Positions 1 through 7,406 of a stretch of DNA of 64,000 bases are shown piece after piece; position 1 is the first letter of the stretch, and every line of letters begins with the position of its first letter. The position numbers and the translations under genes were made by a program. Source of the DNA: JANYHF01 sp963732765 (GTDB lineage Bacteria; Pseudomonadota; Alphaproteobacteria; Rhizobiales; Hyphomicrobiaceae); the NCBI GenBank assembly GCA_963732765.1, contig CAVTAS010000003.1:806001-870000 (forward strand). The letters run 5' to 3'. Under the pieces are notes generated by a model. That model was not told where the DNA came from, ran no database searches, and saw only the letters and a program-made list of their open reading frames with translations.

Positions 1-834
1 TTCCTGATCGTCAAGTCCTACGATACGACGTGGGCGACGCATATGATCAAGCCCATTCTGGCCAAGGATGGGTTCGTCGTGGGCCTGCAGAACGGCATGA
101 CGCATCTGGACATCGCTGCCGTCGTCGGCGCCGAGCGGACCATCGGCGCGGTGATCGAGATCGCGTCGAACATGTGGGAACCAGGCGTCACCAACCGCCA
201 GAACGACCACGATAAATCCTGGTTCGCGCTTGGGGCCGTAGATCCGGCGCAACAGCACCGCGTGGAAGACGTGGCCAAGCTGCTGCGCTGCCAGGGCCGG
301 GTCGAGGTGACGAACGACATCAAATCGGCCAAGTGGATGAAGCTGGTCGTCAACGCCGCCGAGCTGATCCCGTCCGCTGTTCTGAACATGCCACTGGGCG
401 ATGCCGCGCGCTTCCCGGGCTTTCTCGACGTGATGCGCCAGGCCGGCTACGAGGCCATGCGGGCAGCTCAGCTCGATGGCGCGTCGATCATCCCGATCAT
501 CGGCCTGCCGCCGATCACGACCAACGATCCCGACCGCTATGTCGATCGGATTTTCGAGGAAGTCTTAACGATCTTTTCAAGGCCCGATACCCTCACCTGT
601 TCCTTGCAGGATTGGCGCAAGGGCCGCCGCGCGGAAATCCAGGAGGTCAACGGCTACGCCATCGACGTCCTGCGCCGTTCGGGCGTCGATGCCCCGATCA
701 ACCAGCGCGTGGTCGAGATGGCCTATGCCATTGAAAACGGCACGCTTGAAGCGGGCCCGGACAACGCGGCGGCGCTCATCGAGTGCCTGAAGCAGACACG
801 GTCCGTAGCAGCCGGATCAGCACGGAGGACATGA
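1..834 (+). CDS. Ketopantoate reductase-like (PanE/ApbA) protein, 5' end outside window
   Basis: The reading frame is open from the first base, so the Rossmann N-terminus lies outside the window; 277 residues are visible. The visible part carries the end of the nucleotide-binding half (GLQNGM, as in the family's VxxQNG segment) and the all-helical ApbA C-terminal domain with the conserved K-W-x-K-L-V-x-N stretch (KWMKLVVNA), where the Lys is the catalytic acid in characterised ketopantoate reductases. Family members reduce 2-oxoacids with NADPH. Here the gene heads a catabolic cluster rather than a pantothenate operon, so the substrate is probably another 2-keto acid (inference). The VOC gene starts 1 base after its stop, so the two are surely co-transcribed. 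Confidence 0.8.
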   Translation, partial: FLIVKSYDTTWATHMIKPILAKDGFVVGLQNGMTHLDIAAVVGAERTIGAVIEIASNMWEPGVTNRQNDHDKSWFALGAVDPAQQHRVEDVAKLLRCQGRVEVTNDIKSAKWMKLVVNAAELIPSAVLNMPLGDAARFPGFLDVMRQAGYEAMRAAQLDGASIIPIIGLPPITTNDPDRYVDRIFEEVLTIFSRPDTLTCSLQDWRKGRRAEIQEVNGYAIDVLRRSGVDAPINQRVVEMAYAIENGTLEAGPDNAAALIECLKQTRSVAAGSARRT

Positions 835-835
835 C

Positions 836-1354
836 ATGGCCGAAAAAATCTACGGTACACATCATATCGGCATCACCGTTCCCAACATCGAGGAGGGCAT
901 TGCCTTTTTCGAGAAAGTCTTTGGCGCTGTCGCCGTGTTCCGCACCGGTCCCTTCGATGTCGACGACGCCTTCATGACCAGGCGGCTCGGGGCCGGGTCG
1001 GGCACCAAGATCCGCGATCTCGTCTTCCTGCGCTGCGGCGACGGCCCGAGCATCGAACTGTTCGAATACGCCGGCGAAGACTCAACGGCTAAGCCGTCGC
1101 GTGTCTCCGAAGTCGGCGGCATGCATCTGTGCTTCGAGGTCGAGGACGTGTTCGCCGCCGCCGCACGGATGAAAGCACAGGGCATCGACATGCTCGAAGG
1201 CCCCAACTCTGTGACCGAGGGACCGCTGGCCGGCTTTAACTGGATCTATTTCAGAGCCCCCTGGGGCCAGGTGCTGGAGATCGCAAGCTTCGACAAGCTC
1301 GGCTACGAGAAGGATACCCCGCACCGGGCGTGGCGGGCCAAGCCGAACGCTTAG
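836..1354 (+). CDS. VOC (glyoxalase/bleomycin-resistance) family protein
   Basis: 172 residues with two beta-alpha-beta-beta-beta modules. The four positions that usually bind metal in this superfamily can be seen: His in HHIGI near residue 10, Glu in IELFEY near 68, His in GGMHLCFEV near 89 and Glu in QVLEIA near 145. Family members are isomerases, lyases, epimerases (for example methylmalonyl-CoA epimerase) or dioxygenases, and the sequence does not decide among them. It lies between a PanE-like reductase (1 base upstream) and an SDR (9 bases downstream) and is probably translated from the same mRNA. Function in the cluster is unknown; an epimerase or isomerase role on a sugar-derived acid would fit the neighbouring dehydrogenases (inference). 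Confidence 0.8.
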   Translation: MAEKIYGTHHIGITVPNIEEGIAFFEKVFGAVAVFRTGPFDVDDAFMTRRLGAGSGTKIRDLVFLRCGDGPSIELFEYAGEDSTAKPSRVSEVGGMHLCFEVEDVFAAAARMKAQGIDMLEGPNSVTEGPLAGFNWIYFRAPWGQVLEIASFDKLGYEKDTPHRAWRAKPNA

Positions 1355-1363
1355 GAGGCGACA

Positions 1364-2149
1364 ATGACCAGATTGCAAGGCAAGGTTGCCATGATCACCG
1401 GCGGCGCGCAGGGGCTCGGCGAGGGCATCGCGCTGCGTTTGGCTGCCGAGGGCGCTTCGGTCGTTATCGCCGATATGAATGGTGCCAAAGCCGCTGCCGT
1501 CGCCGAGAGCCTGCGCAGCGCCGGACACAAGGCGTTAGCAGTGACCGTCGACGTCGCCGAGCGCGCTGAGGTGAAGTCCGCTATCGCCAAGACCGTCGCG
1601 ACTTTCGGCAAGCTGGACATCATGTTCAACAACGCCGGCTTCAACAAGCCGCTGCCGTTCCTGGAGGTCGATGAGGATAACTTCAACAGCATCATGCGGG
1701 TGAACACCTGGGGTGTGATGGTCGGCACGCAGGAAGCCGCCAAGCAGATGATCGCCCAGGGCCACGGCGGCAAGATCATCAACACGGCCTCGATCGCCGG
1801 CCGGCAGGGTTATGCGGAATTCGCCCCCTATTGCGCCAGCAAGGCCTCGGTGATCTCGCTGACCCAGGCCGGCGCGCGCGAATTCGCCAAGCACAAGATC
1901 ACGGTCAACGCCTTCGCGCCGGGCGTGGTGGTGACGCCGCTGTGGGATGGCCTGGAGCAGGACATGATCGACAAGGGCGTGATCAAGAAAAAGGGCGAGT
2001 TCATCGACAGTTTCTCGTCCAGCATCCTCTTGGGCTTTCCGTCCAAGCCCAAGGATCTCGCGGGCATCGCGGCGTTCCTGGCGTCGTCGGATTCCGACTA
2101 CATCACCGGCCAGGTCATCATGTCCGACGGTGGCATGGTGCTGGTTTAA
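1364..2149 (+). CDS. SDR family NAD(P)-dependent oxidoreductase
   Basis: 261 residues, the usual length for a classical short-chain dehydrogenase. Visible motifs are TGGAQGLG (cofactor-binding TGxxxGxG, residues 12-19), NNAG near residue 89, a catalytic Ser in NTASIAG, the YCASK catalytic Tyr/Lys pair near residue 157, and the C-terminal YITGQVIMSDGG typical of FabG/BDH-like SDRs. The Asp closing beta-2 (VVIADMN) favours NAD over NADP. An AGGAGG ribosome site precedes the ATG. It is co-directional with the VOC and zinc-dehydrogenase genes. It probably oxidises a secondary alcohol or sugar; the substrate cannot be named from sequence. Confidence 0.88.
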   Translation: MTRLQGKVAMITGGAQGLGEGIALRLAAEGASVVIADMNGAKAAAVAESLRSAGHKALAVTVDVAERAEVKSAIAKTVATFGKLDIMFNNAGFNKPLPFLEVDEDNFNSIMRVNTWGVMVGTQEAAKQMIAQGHGGKIINTASIAGRQGYAEFAPYCASKASVISLTQAGAREFAKHKITVNAFAPGVVVTPLWDGLEQDMIDKGVIKKKGEFIDSFSSSILLGFPSKPKDLAGIAAFLASSDSDYITGQVIMSDGGMVLV

Positions 2150-2168
2150 TTCGTTCAGTGAGGGTTTC

Positions 2169-3233
2169 ATGAAAGCCGTACGCTTCCACGCCAAACGCGA
2201 TATCCGGGTCGAGCAGGTTGCCGAGCCCGGCAACTTCGCCGCCGACCAGGTGCTCGTCCGCCCACTGATCACCGGCATCTGCGGCACCGATATCCACGAG
2301 TACATCGCCGGCCCGATCGTCACGCCGACCTCGCCGCACATCTATACCGGCGCCAGCAACCCGCAGATCCTCGGCCACGAATTCAGCGCCGAGGTGCTGA
2401 AGGTCGGCAACGACATCAGCCATGTGAAAAAGGGCGATCGCGTCTCGATCCAGCCGCTGATCTCGCCGCGCGACGACTACTACGGCCGCCGCGGGTTGTT
2501 CCACCTCAGCGAGAGTATGGGCTGCGTCGGGCTCTCCTGGGCCTGGGGCGGCATGGGCGAGTTGGCGGTGCTGAACGGCTATAACGTCGTGCCTGTCCCG
2601 GCCGGCGTCAGCGATGTGCAGGCGGCCATGATCGAGCCGGCGGCCGTCGCGGTCTATGCCGTCGACCGCGGCGGCGTGCAGGCCGGATCGACCGTGCTGG
2701 TCTCGGGCGCGGGGCCCATCGGCGCGCTGACGCTGCTGGCCGTGAAAGCGGCGGGCGCCGGGCAGATCTTCGTTTCCGAGCCCAATCCCAACCGCCTGGC
2801 CAAGGCCAAGGAGCTGGTGCCCGAGTGCATCGCCATCAACCCCACCATCCAGGACGTCGCCTCGGTCATCCGTGAGCTGACCGACGAGCACGTCGGGGTC
2901 GATGTCGCCATCGAATGCGTCGGTCTGGAGGCGAGCCTCAATGCCTGCGTCGCCTCGGTGCGCCGCCAGGGCAAGGTGGTGCAAACCGGCCTGCACCTGA
3001 AACCTGCCAGCATCGACGCCATGCTCTGGGCGCTGAAGGACATCACGCTGGAAGCCACCTGGTGCTACCCGACGCAATGCTGGCCGCGCATCATTCGCAT
3101 GGTCGAGGCGGGGATCTTCCCGATCGAGAAGGTCATCACGGGACGGATCAACAGCGACGACGTGGTCGCCAAGGGTTTCGAAGCGCTGCTCGACAAGAGC
3201 GCGACGCATCTGAAGATTTTGGTGAATGTGTAG
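2169..3233 (+). CDS. Medium-chain dehydrogenase of the 2,3-butanediol/sorbitol dehydrogenase group, structural zinc site lost
   Basis: 354 residues. Start chosen at the ATG after GAGGG; an upstream in-frame extension overlaps the SDR stop and is not conserved in type. Catalytic-zinc residues are in place: Cys in GICGTDIHEY, GHE in LGHEFSAEV and Glu in IEPAAVAVY. The nucleotide fold has VSGAGPIGALTLL, with an acidic residue after beta-2 (SEPN) suggesting NAD. In relatives a four-cysteine structural zinc loop sits before residue 115; here those positions read Pro, Asp, Gly and Ser while the flanks (YYGRRGLFHL) are well conserved. The enzyme is therefore predicted to hold only the catalytic zinc. 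It is likely a polyol or sugar dehydrogenase working with the adjacent Gfo/Idh/MocA and ADH genes. Confidence 0.85.
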   Translation: MKAVRFHAKRDIRVEQVAEPGNFAADQVLVRPLITGICGTDIHEYIAGPIVTPTSPHIYTGASNPQILGHEFSAEVLKVGNDISHVKKGDRVSIQPLISPRDDYYGRRGLFHLSESMGCVGLSWAWGGMGELAVLNGYNVVPVPAGVSDVQAAMIEPAAVAVYAVDRGGVQAGSTVLVSGAGPIGALTLLAVKAAGAGQIFVSEPNPNRLAKAKELVPECIAINPTIQDVASVIRELTDEHVGVDVAIECVGLEASLNACVASVRRQGKVVQTGLHLKPASIDAMLWALKDITLEATWCYPTQCWPRIIRMVEAGIFPIEKVITGRINSDDVVAKGFEALLDKSATHLKILVNV

Positions 3234-3241
3234 GGAACTGT

Positions 3242-3449
3242 CCTCTCCCCCTTCTTCAGGGGGAGAGGAGACCGCGTCTCGCAGGCGACCTTTTGGGAGC
3301 CAAGAGCCACGCGGTCGGTGAGGGGCAGGAACTTGCTCGTTCCCTCGCGCCACGAGTATGGAGCAAGTGGCTGCCCCTCACCTGTCGCTGATTCCCTCGC
3401 GCCGACGCGCTTCGGGGCGACATCCTCTCCCCCTAAGAAGGGGGAGAGG
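3242..3449. repeat. Palindromic interspersed repeat pair in inverted orientation
   Basis: Two hairpins bound the stretch. CCTCTCCCCC at 3242-3251 pairs with GGGGGAGAGG at 3259-3268, and the same 10-base arms recur at 3424-3433 and 3440-3449. Between them GGTGAGGGGCAG (3317-3328) is the inverse complement of CTGCCCCTCACC (3371-3382), and ACTTGCTC and GAGCAAGT form a further inner pair. The whole block is thus one large interrupted inverted repeat about 208 bases long. Its style matches the short palindromic repeats scattered between genes of Rhizobiales. It lies within an apparent operon and could end or stabilise mRNA; there is no T-run, so it is not a classical terminator. Confidence 0.7.
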
Positions 3450-3477
3450 AAAGTACAAAACAGAAGGCTCACGGACC

Positions 3478-4497
3478 ATGACAACCACCAAGAACCAACC
3501 CGTCCGCGTCGCCATGATTGGCCTGGGCTGGTGGGGCAAGAAGATGGTCAGCGTGCTGAAGGGCGCGCGGGCGGACCTTGACGTCGTTTGCGCGGTGGAG
3601 CCGAACGCGGACGCCGTGAAGGAGTTTGTCGCCAGCAACGAGCTCACGCACTTCGCCGACTACGAGAAGGCGCTGGCCATGCCCGGCGTCGAGGCGGTGA
3701 TCCTGGCGACGCCCCACTCGCTGCACGAGCGGCAGATCGAACTCGCCGCCGCCGCCGGCAAGCACATCTTCTGCGAGAAGCCGCTGGCCAAGACCAAGGC
3801 TGCCGCCGAACGCTGCGTCCGTCTGTGCCGTGAGAAAAACCTCGTGCTCGGCATGGGCCACGAGCGGCGCTTTGAACCTCCGATAGCCGGCATGCTGGAG
3901 GACGCCGCCAGCGGGCGCCTCGGCCGCATCCTGCAGATCGAGGCCAACTTCAGCCACGACAAGTTCCTGACGCTGGCGCCCGACAACTGGCGCCTGAACG
4001 CCGCCGAAGCCCCGGTTGCCGGCATGACCGCCACCGGCATCCATCTCACCGATCTCTCGGTGAAGCTGCTCGGCACGCCCAAGGACGTCCGCGTCTCGTG
4101 CGAAAATCTCGGCTCGACCTTCCCGCAGGGCGATACCATGAGCGCGCATGTGCGCTTCCAGAACGGCGGCACGGCCTATGTTTCCGCCACGCTGGTCACG
4201 CCGTTCATCTCGCGTTTCGCCGTCTACGGCACCAAGGGCTGGGTGGAAATCCGCGACAAGGCGCATGTGGAGTCGCCCGACGGCTGGGTGGTCACGCGCG
4301 CCTGGGCCGGTGGCCCGATTGAAGTTTCGGAAGTCCCGCCCGCTGAACCGGTGCGCGACAACCTCGTCGCCTTCGCCCGCGCTGTCCGCGGCGAGGCGCC
4401 CTATCCAATTACTGGCCAAGAACTTATCGACAATATCGCACTGCTGGAGGCCATCATCGCCTCGGCGGCAACCGGCAACGTTCAGGCCGTCGGCTAG
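3478..4497 (+). CDS. Gfo/Idh/MocA family oxidoreductase
   Basis: 339 residues, the normal family length. The N-terminal Rossmann motif is IGLGWWGKKM (residues 14-23) and the active-site signature is EKPLAKTK near residue 100, where the Lys of EKP is the usual catalytic or cofactor residue. The C-terminal alpha/beta domain (GFO_IDH_MocA_C) follows from about residue 125. The reading frame is open 120 bases further upstream, but that part translates the palindromic repeat, so the ATG at 3478 is preferred. Family enzymes oxidise or reduce sugars, inositols and their acids with NAD(P). It sits between two zinc dehydrogenases and ends 24 bases before the second, which fits successive steps on a polyol or sugar. 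Confidence 0.87.
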   Translation: MTTTKNQPVRVAMIGLGWWGKKMVSVLKGARADLDVVCAVEPNADAVKEFVASNELTHFADYEKALAMPGVEAVILATPHSLHERQIELAAAAGKHIFCEKPLAKTKAAAERCVRLCREKNLVLGMGHERRFEPPIAGMLEDAASGRLGRILQIEANFSHDKFLTLAPDNWRLNAAEAPVAGMTATGIHLTDLSVKLLGTPKDVRVSCENLGSTFPQGDTMSAHVRFQNGGTAYVSATLVTPFISRFAVYGTKGWVEIRDKAHVESPDGWVVTRAWAGGPIEVSEVPPAEPVRDNLVAFARAVRGEAPYPITGQELIDNIALLEAIIASAATGNVQAVG

Positions 4498-4521
4498 AAC
4501 CGGCAGCACAAGGAGGAAACT

Positions 4522-5511
4522 ATGCGCGCACTCGTCTTCGAAGCCCCTGACAAACCGATGATCGTCGATGCCCCGGTCCCCGGCATCAAGGACACCGAGG
4601 TGTTGATCAAGAGCCGCACCATCGGCATCTGCCATTCCGACTACGAACTCCTGGCGGGCCGCTACATCATCCCGATCTCCTATCCCGTCACCCCGGGTCA
4701 CGAATGGTGCGGGGAGATCGTGGAAGTCGGCAAGTCCGTGAAAGGTTTCCAGCGCGGCGACCGCGTCGTCGGCGAGTGCGTTGTGCGCACGCCCGAGCGG
4801 CTGCATCACTTCGGCTTCTCGATGAACGGCGCCGACCGCGAATACTTCAACGTCAATCCGGAATGGCTGCACAAGCTGCCCGATAGCGTCGACGACGCCA
4901 AGGGCTCGCTGATCGAGCCGTTCACTTGCGGCTTCCATGCCATTGAGCGCCTGGGCGGCACCAATGCCAGCCAGACCGTCGTCGTCTCGGGCGGTGGCAC
5001 CATCGGCCTGGTTTCGGCCGCCGCGGCCATCGGCATGGGCGCGCGCACCATCGTGGTCGATCCCATCGCGCGCCGCCGCGAGATCGCGCTGCAGCTGGGC
5101 TGCACCGACGCCGTCGATCCCTCCAAGGGCGATGCCGCCGCGCAAATCAAGGAGCTGACCAAGGGCGCCATGGCCGATCTGGTGGTTGAAGCTGCCGGCC
5201 ACGACGCCTCGCTTGCCAGCGTGCTCGACTACGCCGGGCAGGACGGACGTGTAGCGATGGTAGGTATAAGCATCAATCGCAAGTTCCCGGTCGGGCTCGG
5301 CCAGATCATGATGAAAAACCTGACGGTGAAGGGCTCCATCGGCTCGCCGGGCGTCTGGCCGGCTGCCATCCGCTTTCTGGAGCGTACCAAGATCGATCTG
5401 TCGCCGATCCAGACCCACCGCTTCCCTCTGGAGCAGGCGGTGGAGGCCTTCGCGCTTGGCGCCGACGCCACCAAATGCATTAAAGTCACTCTTACCACCG
5501 GAACACACTGA
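4522..5511 (+). CDS. Zinc-binding alcohol dehydrogenase, short form without structural zinc lobe
   Basis: 329 residues, shorter than the usual 340-360. Catalytic zinc ligands are present: Cys in GICHSDYELL, GHE in TPGHEWCGEI and Glu in IEPFTCGFH. The Rossmann motif is VSGGGTIGLVSA, with Asp after beta-2 (VVDPIARRR), suggesting NAD. The loop that normally carries four cysteines for the structural zinc is absent: GDRVVGECVV runs almost directly into MNGADREYF. A clear AGGAGG ribosome site precedes the ATG. The second cysteine-free MDR in the cluster, it is not a duplicate of the first because the loop is deleted rather than substituted. Likely an NAD-dependent polyol or sugar dehydrogenase (inference). 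Confidence 0.85.
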   Translation: MRALVFEAPDKPMIVDAPVPGIKDTEVLIKSRTIGICHSDYELLAGRYIIPISYPVTPGHEWCGEIVEVGKSVKGFQRGDRVVGECVVRTPERLHHFGFSMNGADREYFNVNPEWLHKLPDSVDDAKGSLIEPFTCGFHAIERLGGTNASQTVVVSGGGTIGLVSAAAAIGMGARTIVVDPIARRREIALQLGCTDAVDPSKGDAAAQIKELTKGAMADLVVEAAGHDASLASVLDYAGQDGRVAMVGISINRKFPVGLGQIMMKNLTVKGSIGSPGVWPAAIRFLERTKIDLSPIQTHRFPLEQAVEAFALGADATKCIKVTLTTGTH

Positions 5512-5513
5512 TC

Positions 5514-6575
5514 ATGGCTTATCGCGCACTCATCGCCGGCGTCTCCGGCATCGTCGGCCGGCACCTGGCCGAACACCTGCTCGAGACACCCGGTTGGGAG
5601 GTGGTCGGACTATCGCGCCATGCCTACGACTTGCCGAAGGGCGTCAAGCACGTCGCGGCCGACCTGACCGACGCTGCAGGCACCAAGGCGGCGCTGCAGG
5701 GTGCCGGCGCCAGCCATGTCTTCATCACCACCTGGGCACGCCAGGCGACCGAAGCCGAGAACATCAAAGTCAATGGCGGCATGGTGCGCAACCTCCTCGA
5801 CGCAGTGGCCGATACGCCGCCCAAGCACGTCGCGCTGGTCACCGGTCTGAAGCATTACCTCGGGCCGTTCGAAGCCTATGCCAAGGCCAAGCCGATCACG
5901 CCATTCCGCGAGGAGCAGCCGCGCCTGCCATACGACAATTTCTACTACGAGCAGGAAGACGTTGTGTTCGCCGGCGCCAAGCGCCTGGGCTACACTTGGT
6001 CGGTGCATCGTCCGCATACGCTGATCGGCTATGCGGTCGGCAACGCCATGAATATGGCGGCAACATTGGGCGCCTACGCCGCCCTCTGCAAGGAGACCGG
6101 CAAGCCCTTCGTGTTCCCGGGGTCCCCGGAGCAGTTCACCGCCTGCGTCGACATTACGGACGGCCGCGTGCTGGCCAAGCAGCTGGCCTGGGCCGCAACC
6201 ACGCCGGCAGCTGCAAACCAAGCCTTCAACATCACCAACGGCGAGATCTTCCGCTGGAATTGGCTGTGGCCGCAGCTGGCCGCCAATCTCGGCGTGCCGG
6301 CCGCCGCCTTTCCCGGCAAACCGACGCCACTGGCCGAAAGCATGGCCGGCATGGAGCCGGTGTGGGACAAGATCGTCGCTGCCAAAGGCCTGCAGAAGAA
6401 CCCGCTTAACACGGTCGCGTCCTGGTGGCACTCCGACGCCGATCTCGGCCGCACCATCGAGAACTTCAGCGACATGACCAAGTGCCGCGATCTCGGCTTT
6501 GCGGCCTATCAGAACTCGGTGCGCTCGTTCACGGATGCGTTCGACCGGCTGCGCGCGAACAAGATCATTCCGTAG
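5514..6575 (+). CDS. PRISE-type SDR (progesterone 5-beta-reductase/iridoid-synthase-like)
   Basis: 353 residues. The extended-SDR nucleotide motif is modified to AGVSGIVGRHLAEHL (residues 8-22). The PRISE family marks can be seen: VTGLKHYLGPFE near residue 110, with the Lys that replaces the usual SDR Lys, and NFYYEQED near 142, with the catalytic Tyr in a shifted position. SVHRPHTLIGY and FNITNGEIFRWNWLW are also typical. Characterised relatives reduce activated C=C bonds of enones such as progesterone or 8-oxogeranial. It starts 3 bases after the preceding stop, so it is in the same operon. The true substrate is unknown. Confidence 0.8.
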   Translation: MAYRALIAGVSGIVGRHLAEHLLETPGWEVVGLSRHAYDLPKGVKHVAADLTDAAGTKAALQGAGASHVFITTWARQATEAENIKVNGGMVRNLLDAVADTPPKHVALVTGLKHYLGPFEAYAKAKPITPFREEQPRLPYDNFYYEQEDVVFAGAKRLGYTWSVHRPHTLIGYAVGNAMNMAATLGAYAALCKETGKPFVFPGSPEQFTACVDITDGRVLAKQLAWAATTPAAANQAFNITNGEIFRWNWLWPQLAANLGVPAAAFPGKPTPLAESMAGMEPVWDKIVAAKGLQKNPLNTVASWWHSDADLGRTIENFSDMTKCRDLGFAAYQNSVRSFTDAFDRLRANKIIP

Positions 6576-7406
6576 GGCTCCAGCCGACGACGTTCCGGTG
6601 CCAGGGGCGTAAGACGATCCGTGGATCGCCCTCGGGCAGCGTACCGTGCCGTAAGAGGGCGACCCACGGGTCGCCCCTACACTATGGACCGTCGCGCCAC
6701 GCACTAGTTTGACTTCAGGCAGCGAATAATAAGCATCAGCGAAGGTTGAAATTACTGTTCCAAAAAAATATATATTGCAAAATTCAAAAATTATACTATC
6801 ATCCACTCACCTTCTTCTACGGGGATGCACTCGAGGGCGTCTCGATCTGCTGGGAGAGGGGCAGCGACCAGGGCCGGGTGCCGCACACCTTGGGTCTGGC
6901 GGCCGCCGTCGTCCGCCCCGGGTGAGATTCCGGAGCGTGGAGCAGCCCACAGGTAACGTGGCGACGGAGGGATCGAAAAAACGCTGGCGGGGTGGCCGGA
7001 TGCCGCCTTTCACTACAAAATTTCGCGGCATTCGGCGACCCCGCACTCCGACTTGGTTCCCGTTCAAGGGCACCATCGCGGCACAGCCATGTCCTGACCG
7101 CGGAGGCTTACGTGAAAGTCACAGCAGCCAAAGGCATCGTCTCATATCGCCGTGCGAATGTTCGACCTACTTCCCGGAATCTGACGCGCCTCTTCCGCGC
7201 GGCAGATGTCGGGGATCTTTACGTGGTACAGCTCAAGCACAACAGGCGCCGCACCTGTGGACACAGGGCGTTGGGTTGGGCCAGCAATCCATTCCCCCAG
7301 GTAAGGTCCCGGATATTTGACGCGAAAGGAAAAAGGCGCGCCGAATTCCGGGAAGCGTGGGAGTGTTGCTCTTGACCACACAGGTTGAGACTTTCAATCG
7401 ATGGTA
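6576..7406. other. Intergenic region without a supportable gene, between convergent clusters
   Basis: About 830 bases separate the plus-strand cluster from the minus-strand kinase gene. It contains a GC-rich palindrome at 6603-6678, an unusually AT-rich patch near 6719-6800, and then ordinary-GC sequence. Open frames here (for example around 6992-7375 plus and 7142-7381 minus) have no family motifs, no ribosome sites and low-complexity Arg/Pro-rich composition, so I do not call them genes. A decayed gene in 7080-7375 is possible but cannot be shown. Confidence 0.6.
6603..6678. repeat. Imperfect palindromic repeat, possible terminator of the upstream cluster
   Basis: AGGGGCG...CGATCCGTGGATCGCCCTC (from 6603 to 6633) is the inverse complement, with a few mismatches, of GAGGGCGACCCACGGGTCGCCCCT (6655-6678). 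Each arm is itself a smaller palindrome. It lies 28 bases past the last stop of the cluster and could form a strong cruciform or hairpin, but has no T-tract. Repeats of this look (GGGGCGACCC...GGGTCGCCCC) are common between genes in alphaproteobacteria. Confidence 0.6.

Noticed and set aside
3469..5508. Long minus-strand open frame (679 codons) opposite the Gfo/Idh/MocA and ADH genes
   Set aside because: It mirrors two clearly conserved plus-strand genes; the translation is rich in Asp/His/Arg/Gly without motifs, as expected for antisense of GC-rich codons.
6775..7381. Overlapping frames on both strands between the two catabolic clusters
   Set aside because: No ribosome site, motif or domain; Arg/Pro-rich composition typical of random frames in GC-rich DNA.
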